This document shows, in pieces, positions 12,059-21,515 of a stretch of DNA of 64,000 nt. The DNA lies in the NCBI GenBank assembly GCA_030848705.1, contig CM061245.1:59422006-59486005 (forward strand), written 5' to 3'. Positions within the stretch are counted from its first letter, which is position 1. Every line of letters starts with the position of its first letter. The position numbers and the translations under genes are program-made. This stretch comes from Heracleum sosnowskyi. Taxonomy: Eukaryota; Streptophyta; Magnoliopsida; Apiales; Apiaceae. The notes below the pieces were generated by a model, which was not told the origin of the DNA, did no database searches, and saw only the letters and a program-made list of their open reading frames with translations.

Positions 12059-12750
12059 GCTGTCTATTCTTTCTACTGGAAATGGAAGGTTGGCCGAACG
12101 TGGTAGTGGATTATATAAGGTTCCTATTGTATTTTATACTTCAAGGAACTAGGGGGTAGTGGATGGTATGCTGCCCGAGAATGGTATCTTGAAATTGCTA
12201 AATTTTCAAGCAAAATGGAGTTTTCAGCAAGGAATGAGTCAGGTTCATTGGCAAGCAGTTGTGTTCTGTGGATCATTAGCTTCACATGCGCTTTATTGGA
12301 ACTCATCTGTTGGTTATAGCTTTATTGGGATTAGTTGCGGGATGCAGCTTTATTGGTCTAGTTTCACTGAGGTTGACTGGCTCTTCAGCTTCACCCACCA
12401 AAGGCACCAGCATGTTTGATAAACTGCGAAAAAGACTTAATAGCGAAGTTCTTTCCAGGAACGAGGTTTGGCTAGGAGAGGTTCAATGATGGAAGGTGCT
12501 TCGATCAGGAGGATTCTCCAAGATGTCTAGGTTTTACATCTGATGAAGAAGGTTCAAAGCGAAACTCTAGTTTGCTTCATACCTCATGTAAAAGAGAGTA
12601 TAAAAGGAGGTGTCTGAGGAAAAAGGTCAAGGAAAAGAAGGAGTACTTTGTTGGCCATGAAGCTGCACCAAGGTCAAACTGAAGCTTCAGTGAAAGAGGT
12701 TCTCAAGTTGGAAGATTCTCCAAACCAAGTAGCTGTAACCTAGGCCTACC

Positions 12751-13240
12751 CCAGGGAAGGAGTTGCAGAAGCTATGTGATGATCTTGGGACTCAAAAGGG
12801 GTTCACGGCAGTTTATCACCCTCAAAGTAATGGTCAAACTAAGGCTGTCAACAAGATTATTAAACATACCTTGAAGACCAAGTTGGAAGAAAGTAAAGGG
12901 TGTTGGCCTGAGGAACTCCCTATGGTTTTGTGGTCATACAACACAACACCACGAACCACTGCTGGGGAGTCACCCTTCACCTTAACCTATGGTTGTGAGA
13001 CTATGGTTCCCGTTGAAATTGGGGCTGGATCGTTTCGAAGGGACAATTATGATCCTGGGAATAATGAGATGAATCACCGTTTGTATTTGGATTTAGTGGA
13101 AGAGGTTCGGACTACTGCGTAGCTGAAGCTAGCTGCATACCAGTAACATACTCGGAAGTACTTTGACAGCAAGGTTCGTGCTCCTCCACTAAAGGTTGGC
13201 GATTTGGTTTTGAGAATGATGCTACCACACAAGGAAAGAG
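12751..13240 (+). pseudogene. Ty3/gypsy integrase C-terminal fragment, Tat copy 1
   Basis: Residual integrase: LCDDLG...AVYHPQSNGQTKAVNKII, then VLWSYNTTPRTTAGESPF and KVGDLVLR, which are typical of the second half of the gypsy integrase core and its C-terminal domain. The first part of the core and the zinc finger are missing. A TAG at 13120-13122 interrupts it where copy 2 still has CAG, and a TAA follows 24 nt later (13144-13146) in both copies. It cannot make an active enzyme. Confidence 0.85.
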
Positions 13241-13459
13241 GTACGGGTAACCTCTCGGTTAATAAAGGAAGTAGTGCGAGGTTCGAACCTGAACCTCTCG
13301 AGGAAAAGACCAAAAACTATGGAAGCTCAGGAGTGCAACGGAGTTGATAAAGTAATCTCGGCTGAATTGGGCTTGGATCTTAGTATGCTGAGGCAATGGA
13401 TATAAATTAGGTGAACCTTACAAGGAGGTTCCTATCTTTGAAGGGGTAGCTTCCCCTCA

Positions 13460-14492
13460 AAAACAAGCACAATCAAGTCATCTTTACATAAACTTAAATC
13501 AAGCCATAACACTCAATTCATTATAGCAATCCATTAATTATCTAAATAAAATAAATATATATAAATTGAGATATATCAAGAAAAAGAATTCAATTTGAAA
13601 TGGCTTTACTAAAATTTGCGTAGAAGGAATCAAATTATATGAATCTGATAAGATTTATGCAAATGAATACATACAAGTGTATATGTATATATGTATATAC
13701 AAACATACAAAAGAAAAGGATGAACGAGGAAAAAATGACATCTTCTTTATAAATATATTTTGTTGTATAAGGACTATTTTACCCTTAACATTAGTTGAAG
13801 TTTACTAACGGAGTTTGAGGATTTTTAACGGAATCATACAAGTGTAACGAAAATAAAAATTCAGTATTGCAAGTGAGAGTTTTTGAATGTGAGTATTGCA
13901 AGTGGTCAGACAACCAAAGTGTAGGTATACGAAGTGCACTTTACTCTTTATACATTATTAACTTAAATGATCAAATTATAGGTAAAAAATTGGTATCTAT
14001 CAAATTTTACACGACGGTTGTGCTCTAAGTTCTAAAAATTTAGATTGGTACGATTTTACACTCATGTGAAACTCACAAATAATTTTTAATTTAGTGTTGG
14101 TGAAAAGTTGGTAAATGAAATTTTGTTGAAAGACGAGATGTGCAAATATGAGATAATCGGTTTATTCTGGAATTATTCACTGAGTGGGGATTATTTTATT
14201 TATATAAAAATTTATTAATTATATAATATTATTATATTATATGATATAGGCTAATTAATATATATATATATATATACATACTATATTAGTATACTATAAT
14301 AACTATATTAATATTTTATATAATATTTATAGCTTAGTCCATAATTTATATATTATAATTAGGGTAAATTAGCAGATTGTGGTGCAGTTTGTGGTGCTTG
14401 CTGAAAAGAGGGTCTTGAAGACGGGTGGAGTTGGTGTCTCTGTTGGAACACTTGAAGCTGAGGATGCTAATAGTGTTGCAGCTGGTGGTGGC
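13460..14492 (+). other. AT-rich region without gene
   Basis: No credible ORF on either strand. It holds a short (TA)n run near 14254-14275. It probably consists of old, unrecognisable repeat sequence. Confidence 0.6.
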
Positions 14493-14637
14493 TGTTGTGA
14501 GAGAAATTTGGTAACAACATCTCGAGAGAATATCGCCGGACTAATTGATTTTATCCTTTGTTATCGGACGTAGCTGCAGGTTCACACGTCCACAGCTTCA
14601 GGTACGACTGCCAGAGCTTCAGCTGTAGCTGCCGGAG
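14493..14637 (-). repeat. Inverted Tat LTR-end fragment
   Basis: Starts TGTTGTGAGAGAAATTTGGTAACAACA, the reverse complement of the Tat LTR end (CTCACAACA). It continues with divergent AGCTTCAGGT-rich sequence typical of the family. It is cut by the family T LTR at 14638. Confidence 0.65.
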
Positions 14638-15477
14638 TGTTAGTATTAGTGCTCTAGAGACAATACTTTTATGTTTTAAAGAAAACATTTTATTATTATA
14701 AATTATGTTTTATTGATTATTGTTATTATGTCTTTATTTACTGCGTTATAAATGTTAGCATAATAAATGTCCTTGGAATTATGATACGTATTCGATATCT
14801 TTAAGTATGTGACTTAAAAATGAGATTATATGAATCGTATCTTTATTCCTAAATATCCATAGTCGAGTGTTATTATTTAAGGACAATAATAATACACAGA
14901 GACTAGTATGTTTGTTGACTGATGATCACATCTCATTGGTCATAGGTATGGTGATACTAAAGTCAAAACATAGGTGCATGTAAGAGTACATGACACTGGA
15001 TTGACCCGCCGTGAGATTACACATGTTAATAGTGTCATAAGTAATTCTCACTGTGATAATGGTGTATTGATCCTTAGACCTGAAATCATTATATTTTTAT
15101 ACGAGAATTAATATACTTTGATTACATTAAAAGTTACCTTTAACCGGGTGATGATAAAAGTGGACATTGGGTATATTATGAATCGTATGAGAAATATGAA
15201 TGATCTAGATGGGATTTAACCCTCCTAATTTTAAGAGCGATATTATTGGCCTCTTGTTTGAGTGAGACTAAGAAATGCACGGCTGTGCTCAAATGTTGAT
15301 TTGATTTATTAGTCTACTCATCGATCAAGAAAACTAAGATTAAATTATGAAGAGGATGACACATTACATGCCTCGAGTTTAATCTATAATATTAAGGTTA
15401 AATAGATTATATTACATGGAACATTATTCACGAAAGGCTTAATCGAATCACCGATTTAATTATTATTACTTGGGTGG
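14638..15477 (+). repeat. Family T LTR fragment (plus orientation)
   Basis: Begins TGTTAGTATTAGTGC and its last about 350 bp match the reverse complement of 9900-10253. It gives the part of the LTR that is missing from the element at 3776-10253. It is truncated by Tat copy 2 at 15478. Confidence 0.75.
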
Positions 15478-16358
15478 TGTTGTGCCCAAAATCTCACATG
15501 GGCTCAATTTAAGGCCCACATGTAATATAGGCCCAATTTGGTGAGGGTTGGATGTACTGAGGTTCAGCTTCATATTGCCAAGGTTCAGGTTCGCGGCATT
15601 GAGGAGAAGGAGCAGGATCAGGGTGTTTTGACTGCAGGAGCAGCTTCAGGGTGTTTTGACTACATGCACAGGTTCATGTTCAGGGTGTTATGACTGCAGG
15701 CACAGGTTCAGGGTGGTCTGAACCTCCCCGGGACAGACTCAGAGTTGGACAAGGACTCAACTTCCTATACTTTAGGAGCACATAATTACTCTTGGAAAAG
15801 GACTTCTATGCTTAATAAAACGTGGTGGATGGGACAATTACAAACAATATAGGACTTATATTGGTTATTTCGGATATACATTAAATACATGAGGATTTAT
15901 AGGACTTAGTGATGGACATGGACTAGGATACTGGAAAGCTCGGCTAGAGCTGACTAATTCGGCTATAACTCTAGGATTATCCTAAAGTGGTCGAATTTGC
16001 AGGAAGGAAGAAGTATAAACTTAATAGAACTACATGGGGCTTGATTCCTATAAATAGGATATGTAGGCACTTGACTAAAGGAATTCGGATTTTCACTCTC
16101 TACACGTATAAGGCTCGTGTACCTCTGTGATACATATTCCGGTGAATTGGTCGACCGAATAGAAATTATTCTTACCTTTTCATCCGGTGGTTTTGTCAAC
16201 TCAGCCCCCGGAAACATTACTTCTACTATTTTGTACTCATAGCGAGCTTCAGATTTCTAGCTGCAAACCTACAGCTCTGTCCGACAACCTAGGACGCATT
16301 CTACGGATATTCCAGCGATATTCTCTCTCGGTGTTGTTACCAAATTTCCCTCACAACA
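15478..16358 (+). repeat. Tat-like LTR, copy 2
   Basis: TGTTGTGCCC to CTCACAACA, 881 bp, with TATAAATA at 16049-16056. Confidence 0.85.
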
Positions 16359-16404
16359 TTTTGGCGCTAGAATGAGGGGCTTTATTGATCTTTTGAGGGA
16401 AAAG

Positions 16405-16479
16405 ATGACGAAAAGCTCCGGTGATGATCGTACAATGAAGAACAATGGAGGTTTTCTGGAAAAAAGATATAAAAGATGA
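16405..16479 (+). pseudogene. Remnant gag N-terminus, Tat copy 2
   Basis: Starts MTKSSGDDRT like copy 1 but reaches a stop after 24 codons through a small indel. Confidence 0.45.
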
Positions 16480-17227
16480 ATAAACGAAGGAGAAATCATG
16501 GCTCACCAGAAAAAAGGTGAAAAAGAGTCTGCTAGGAGGTGCGAACAAGAGAGCTTCATACTGAAGCTCTGAAAACAGCCAAAGGAGGTTCCCCAGCCAC
16601 TTTTATTCTAGTTATTTGGTGGTAAAAGGCATAAAACAAGGAGATGCGACTCCAAGATGCCTGAAATTTGATTTTGACGGAAGGAACCCAGAAAAGAATG
16701 GCCAAAGATGGATTTCTAATAGAGGTTATGGTCTGGAATAGCCGGAGAGTAGGTACGCATGAGCTTCAGGTTCATACCTGTGAATCAGGTGCAGGTTCAG
16801 GTGTGAACAGCTTTGAATGACCCCAGAGCTTCTCGCATCAGGAGCGCTGATATGATTGGTAGGGCATGTGAAGCTTAACGTCCAACTATCAATGGAGGTA
16901 CGGGCCACCCAGAGAGGCTCAGTTGAGAGGTTCAAGCGGCAAAGGCAAGGGAAACCTCTTAACTGAGGAGGTACATGTGGAGTTAGATATGAACCTCTTT
17001 AACGATGAGGTACGATCGAACTTGAAAAAACACGAGGATGTGGATATCTAGTGTGATGAAGAGGAACTGGAATAAAGGTTCAGGTGTGGACTACTCTGGA
17101 GTTATGTCGAGGTGGAGACTACTCTGAAGCTCTATCGAGGTGTAGATAGGTGAGAAGCTGAACCTCCACCTGCTAATGGAGATAAATTCCATCTGGAGAT
17201 ATTCAACCAGTTGGAGGTTAAGGCTGA

Positions 17228-17323
17228 AGAGGTTCGTAGCTGAAGCTGAGCCGAGAGGTCCGTAGCTGAAGCTGAGCCGAGAGGTCCGTAGCTGAAGCTG
17301 AGCCGAGAGGTCCGTAGCTGAAG
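17228..17323 (+). repeat. Tandem repeat of about 28 bp, four copies, Tat copy 2
   Basis: Nearly perfect units of GAGGTCCGTAGCTGAAGCTG plus AGCC. Same array as at 11962-12058. Confidence 0.9.
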
Positions 17324-17328
17324 CTGTC
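17324..17328 (+). repeat. Target site duplication of Sirevirus B (left)
   Basis: CTGTC, repeated at 42416-42420. The intact site GCTGAAGCTGTCTATTC is present in Tat copy 1. Confidence 0.95.
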
Positions 17329-17882
17329 TGTTGCCCAGTAATAATCTATTGTAGAAGGGGGGTTGGATACAATAGTATAAGATAATCGACTTCTTAATGT
17401 ATATATCACAAATATGAAAGAAAGATAAAAGCTTTATTAAATCTGATATAAAACTGTTACAAACTCTCTCAAGAAATTCTGATGTTCTTGAGAGCTGCTA
17501 GCTTACAAAAACTCTCTCAAGAAATTCTATGTTCTTAAGAGCTTCTATCTTGATTCGCATCGAACCAAAACCAAAACTGTGTTTATATACTACACAGCTT
17601 CTCTATCAATGATAAGTCCTAATCAATTACAAAGATTGAAACCTATCCATAATTGATAGCTACATCCTACAAACCAGGAACCGACAGAATAAACTTCCAT
17701 GTTTAACTAGACTCCAAATATAACTCGAAGTAGGAATCCTGATCAGCTTCCAGTCCTGATGATCAATCCTGATCCCAGTCCTGATATGTATCATGATCCT
17801 GACAACCATGTAATCCTGATGACGTCAGCAATCCTGATCAGTTGAGTCTAGCTCCTGACAATCATTGAATTCTGATCTAACA
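17329..17882 (-). repeat. 3' LTR of Sirevirus B
   Basis: 554 bp, TGTTGCCCAG...TCTAACA on the plus strand. Carries eight TCCTGA words between about 17735 and 17870, the family B motif, and a minus-strand TATA box at 17582-17589. Confidence 0.95.
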
Positions 17883-17896
17883 ATCTCCCCCAATCT
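17883..17896 (-). other. 3' polypurine tract, family B
   Basis: Minus-strand AGATTGGGGGAGAT next to the 3' LTR. Confidence 0.9.
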
Positions 17897-17910
17897 CATA
17901 CTTTGTGAAA

Positions 17911-17915
17911 TAAAG
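17911..17915 (+). repeat. Target site duplication of Sirevirus A (left)
   Basis: TAAAG, repeated at 31066-31070. It lies in the 3' untranslated region of Sirevirus B, between ORF3 and its polypurine tract. Confidence 0.95.
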
Positions 17916-17991
17916 TGTTAGGAATATGTTGTTCTTGATGATAATTATAAAAACACTTTGTAAGATTTTGTATTAAGTCATTTTGTAACTG

Positions 17992-18360
17992 TCAACGGAA
18001 TGGCATGCTTTGCAGTGTTTCGTTGACAGGAAGCTCATCAACGGAATGAGTGTTGTAGCAATTGCACTGTACAATACTTCACAGTTTGATATGCATTTGA
18101 TGTATGTACTAGATAGGTTTTCTAAGTCATGTTGACTAAGTACTAGATAGGCAAAATAGGTTGGTTAATTGTAAATATGTTATGCCTTGTAATTTTGCCT
18201 AAGTGAAGACATGTCAACGGTATGAGGATTACTCTATCAACGAAACAAGGATACACCATCAACGGAATGAAGTTTACTCATCAACGAAATGGAGTTTACT
18301 CATCAACGGAATGAAGAATGAAGCTATCAACGAAACACATCTCCCTGCTATCAACGAATC
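17992..18360 (+). repeat. Cluster of ten TCAACGRAAY motifs in the LTR
   Basis: Starts at 17992, 18017 (minus), 18038, 18214, 18237, 18259, 18281, 18303, 18327 and 18351. The last seven are spaced 22-24 bp apart, about two helical turns. Two main variants alternate: TCAACGGAATG and TCAACGAAAC. Confidence 0.9.
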
Positions 18361-18641
18361 ACTATTGCCTTTTGAACAGTTGACAAAGTGATAGTGACAG
18401 TTTACTGAACAGATCTAAAGGAGATATGGAAGTGTGCTTTGCATTGGAAGCCATCAAAATGGTTACTGGAAATAAGGAAACATTCCAATTTCCAATAAGG
18501 CTCTTGGGAATGATTAAAATAAGCATGAAGACAAAAGCAAAGATCTCCAAGGACCATTGGACAAAAGGAATGAAAAGCAAGCTACTGATGGTTACTACTA
18601 TTGTTCTTTAGTTTAGCCAAACGTAGAATTGTAAACTTGGG

Positions 18642-18650
18642 TATATATAA
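18642..18650 (+). promoter_or_regulatory. TATA box, 5' LTR of Sirevirus A
   Basis: TATATATAA in GGGTATATATAACCGAG, downstream of the motif cluster and about 310 bp before the LTR end. Retained in the 3' LTR at 30747-30755. Confidence 0.7.
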
Positions 18651-18961
18651 CCGAGTGTATCAGTTACTTTAAAGAAAAGAGAAGAAAAACAAATAGTTTG
18701 TATTAGCTATCCTTGAGAGCATTCTTCTCTACAACTCTGTAACTGAGCAGCTGTGTACTTGTGTATCACAGATTATTTCCGCAATAAAAACACTTCAGTT
18801 GGATCATCAAACAATCCAACTGAATTATTTATATCTTGTGTTTTTATTTATTCAGTTCAGTTTTATTTTATAAAGTGTTTTAAGTTTAAGAAAATATCAA
18901 GAATTGTATTCAACCCCCCCCCCCCTTCTACAATTCTGTTAGGTCATTTAGGATTAACAAT

Positions 18962-18973
18962 TGGTATCAAAGC
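18962..18973 (+). other. Primer binding site, Sirevirus A
   Basis: TGGTATCAAAGC two bases after the LTR, one mismatch from the initiator-Met tRNA complement TGGTATCAGAGC. Confidence 0.9.
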
Positions 18974-19023
18974 AAGCTTCTAACACACAAGAAGTTTAAA
19001 GATCAAGACCAAAAACAGAAACC

Positions 19024-21495
19024 ATGGTGAAGAAGGATGCAGGTGTAAAGATACCAGTTCTTGATAAGGACAATTACTTTCACTGGAAAGTAAAGATGCA
19101 TTTACATCTCATGTCTATGGATGAGAGATATGTAGACTGCATTGAGAAAGGTCCACACGTTCCCATGAAGTTTGCATCTAGAGTTGGAGTGCCAGATGAT
19201 GCTCCTGATGTAGAAATTCCAAAACTTGTCTCAGAATGGACTATTGAAGATGTTGCAGAAGTCCATAAAGATAAAAGAACCATGAACATTCTGTTTAATG
19301 GTTTGGAGCAAGAAATGTTTGACAATGTCATAAACTGTACGACCTCCAAAGAAGTATGGGACACTGTCAGAACACTATGTGAAGGAACTGAGCAAGTAAG
19401 GGAGAACAAAATGCAACTCCTTATACAACAATATGAGCACTTTCACTTTAAAGCTGGTGAAACCCTAAATGACACGTTTAGTAGGTTTCAAAAGCTCTTG
19501 AATGGATTAAAGTTGTATGGGAGGATCTATCAAACCAAGGATTCAAACCTTAAATTTCTTAGAGCTCTTCCAAAAGAATGGAAGCCTGTGACAGTTTCTC
19601 TAAGAAACACTCAAGAGTACAAAGATTACACTCTTGAAAGGCTGTATGGAACATTAAAGACATATGAGTTGGAAATGGAGCAAGATGAAGAAATTGAGAA
19701 GGTACAGAAGAAGGGTGGATCTATTGCATTGATTGCATCTGTGAACCAACTGGAAGATGACACTGAAGAAGCTGCAAAGGCAACAACTAGTCGAGCTAGT
19801 TGTAGAAGTGATGTTAGCAAGGGTAAAGGTAAGATGACAGAAGAAGAAGAACCAGAACCAGCCAACTTGGATGACTTAGATGAGATTGATGAACACATTT
19901 CTTTTCTGTCAAGAAAATTTTCTAAGTTCAAGTTCAAGAGAAACTCAGAAGCAAGACCACCAAGGAGAGACTTTCAACCTAACAAAAGTAACTGGTTTGA
20001 AAAGTCTAAATCTAAATGTTTCAATTGTGGAATGCTTGGTCACTTTGCTGGAGACTGCAGAAAGCCCAAGATTGAGAAGAGCAACAGGAAATTTGAGCCT
20101 GTTGATTATAAAAAGAAATACTTTGAACTTCTCAAGCAAAAAGAAAAGGCTTTCATGTCTCAGGAGTATGATTGGGCTGGTAATGGTGAAGATTCTGATG
20201 ATGATGTTGAATATGTCAACTTGGCTCTTATGGCTAACAATCATGAGCAGGAAGCAAGCTCCTCAAGCAACCAGGTAACAATTACTAATCTTTGTGAGCT
20301 TTCTAAAGAGGAATGCGATAGTGCAGTAAATGAAATGTCTACTGTATTGTATAATTTGCGTGTTACTCTTAAATCACTTACCAAAGAGAATTCAAGAATA
20401 AAAGAGACTAATTTGCTCTTAAGTGATAGGAATGCAATGTTAGAAGCACAGCTCATTGAATTTGAGAAAATGAGATGTGTTAGTAGGGATGCTAAGAAGG
20501 AACTTGAGAACGTGTTACAAAGGGAAGAAATTCTTAAGACACAGCTTGAAATAGAACAAAGTGTGATTGCTAAATGGAAAGATGCCAGGAATGTTGCTAC
20601 CAACATCATTAATGTTCAAGGTATGGAATCTTTCTGTGAACAATCATGGAAAAAGAACAAAGAGAAACTAGGGTATGTTTGTGAAACCTTAGAATCAGAA
20701 ACAGAGTCAACAAACATCAATGATCATTTGTTGAAGGTTGATATGTCAACGGAATGCAATGTTCCGTTGACAGATGAACCATCAACCGATCAGGGTGTTT
20801 CGTTGACAGAGAAAAGAAAAGATGAACTCACTAGACTTAATAATAAGTATGGTCCCGTCACCAAGAACTTTGTTCAAGGTGAGTCTAGTAAATCAAAGAA
20901 AGTTGAGAAGCCTGTTGAGAGAGCTAATGTAGGTCACTTATCCAACAAGCAATTGAAAGATAAGTTAGAGAATGTTCAAGTTGAGGCTAAGGGAAATAAA
21001 AAGAATAACAGGAATGGCAAAGTAGGAATTAACAAACACAACAATTACACACCTGATAAATATGCTCCTAGAAAGACATGTGTTAATTGTGGAAGTGTTA
21101 GTCATTTATCTACTAACTGCAAATCTGTTAAGAAGACTGTTAAAGTGAAAATTCCCAAGCCTGCAATGAATTGTTTTATGCCTACAATGCCTGTTATGCC
21201 TAACATGTTTGCTCCATACGCACAATTTCAAAATCCATATGCCAGCATGCCATTTGTGTCTAATCCATACATGAATATGTTTAATGTGCCACAAATGCCA
21301 TGGAATATGAATAACATGTTTGTTCCTCCAATTATGCATGCTAAGAATGAAAGTGTGAGCAATCCTCAGAAATCAACACCAAGGATAAAGATTGATTTAA
21401 ATCAATCTGAGCCCAAGGTGAAAAATGATATAAAAGGAAAAGCAAAGGCTAACAAAACAGGACCCAAGGAAACTTGGGTACCAAAATCGACTTGA
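19024..21495 (+). CDS. gag: Sirevirus gag polyprotein, family A
   Basis: Structural protein that forms the virus-like particle and packages the RNA. 823 aa, uninterrupted. The start MVKKDAGVKIPVLDKDNY follows the primer site by 50 nt. Residues about 1-220 form the copia-type capsid (NYFHWKVKMHLHL, TSKEVWDTVRTLCEG, FLRALPKEWKP). A first CCHC knuckle, CFNCGMLGHFAGDC, begins at residue 332, and a second, CVNCGSVSHLSTNC, at residue 686. Between them lies a long coiled-coil-like stretch (about 430-520). Copies of the family A motif are embedded at 20746-20806. Pol starts in a different frame. See the intron candidate at 21418-21515, which would remove the stop. Confidence 0.95.
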   Translation: MVKKDAGVKIPVLDKDNYFHWKVKMHLHLMSMDERYVDCIEKGPHVPMKFASRVGVPDDAPDVEIPKLVSEWTIEDVAEVHKDKRTMNILFNGLEQEMFDNVINCTTSKEVWDTVRTLCEGTEQVRENKMQLLIQQYEHFHFKAGETLNDTFSRFQKLLNGLKLYGRIYQTKDSNLKFLRALPKEWKPVTVSLRNTQEYKDYTLERLYGTLKTYELEMEQDEEIEKVQKKGGSIALIASVNQLEDDTEEAAKATTSRASCRSDVSKGKGKMTEEEEPEPANLDDLDEIDEHISFLSRKFSKFKFKRNSEARPPRRDFQPNKSNWFEKSKSKCFNCGMLGHFAGDCRKPKIEKSNRKFEPVDYKKKYFELLKQKEKAFMSQEYDWAGNGEDSDDDVEYVNLALMANNHEQEASSSSNQVTITNLCELSKEECDSAVNEMSTVLYNLRVTLKSLTKENSRIKETNLLLSDRNAMLEAQLIEFEKMRCVSRDAKKELENVLQREEILKTQLEIEQSVIAKWKDARNVATNIINVQGMESFCEQSWKKNKEKLGYVCETLESETESTNINDHLLKVDMSTECNVPLTDEPSTDQGVSLTEKRKDELTRLNNKYGPVTKNFVQGESSKSKKVEKPVERANVGHLSNKQLKDKLENVQVEAKGNKKNNRNGKVGINKHNNYTPDKYAPRKTCVNCGSVSHLSTNCKSVKKTVKVKIPKPAMNCFMPTMPVMPNMFAPYAQFQNPYASMPFVSNPYMNMFNVPQMPWNMNNMFVPPIMHAKNESVSNPQKSTPRIKIDLNQSEPKVKNDIKGKAKANKTGPKETWVPKST

Positions 21496-21515
21496 TTTGG
21501 TTCTATTGTGTGCAG
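21418..21515 (+). other. Candidate intron joining gag to pol, family A
   Basis: AAG|GTGAAA at 21415-21423 and TGTGTGCAG|GGAGAC at 21507-21521 bound a 98-nt segment that contains the gag stop. The donor follows a complete gag codon and the acceptor precedes a complete pol codon, so removal gives ...EPK-GDKRN... in frame. A branch-point-like TTGAT lies about 20 nt upstream of the acceptor. Prediction only; -1 frameshifting in the 21474-21495 overlap is the alternative. Confidence 0.5.

Larger units (their letters stand above)
10254..13459 (+). mobile_element. Non-autonomous Tat/Retand-like Ty3/gypsy derivative, copy 1
   Basis: 5' LTR (10254-11058), primer site, a remnant gag start, about 1.5 kb of repeat-rich non-coding DNA and a C-terminal integrase fragment, with no RT or RNase H. 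Copy 2 has the same arrangement, so the deletion predates both insertions and defines a non-autonomous family. The related autonomous element is seen at 60369-64000. No 3' LTR is present. Copies 1 and 2 stop matching at the same place, after GTTCCCCTCA or GCTTCCCCTCA. Confidence 0.75.
15478..17328 (+). mobile_element. Tat/Retand-like derivative copy 2, left part
   Basis: LTR 15478-16358, primer site-like TTGGCGCTAGAATGAGG, short gag remnant (16405-16479) and tandem array 17228-17323. It is interrupted at 17328 by Sirevirus B. The sequence resumes at 42421. Copy 1 is continuous across this point (near 12063), which proves the insertion. Confidence 0.85.
17916..18959 (+). repeat. 5' LTR of Sirevirus A
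   Basis: TGTTAGGAAT...GGATTAACA, with 5-bp inverted ends TGTTA/TAACA. It contains ten copies of the family A motif, a TATA box and a C-tract before its end. Confidence 0.97.

Noticed and set aside
18203..18391. 62-aa ORF (and its twin at 30308-30496) in the family A LTR
   Set aside because: It is a translation of the TCAACGRAAY repeats in both LTRs; no other coding evidence.
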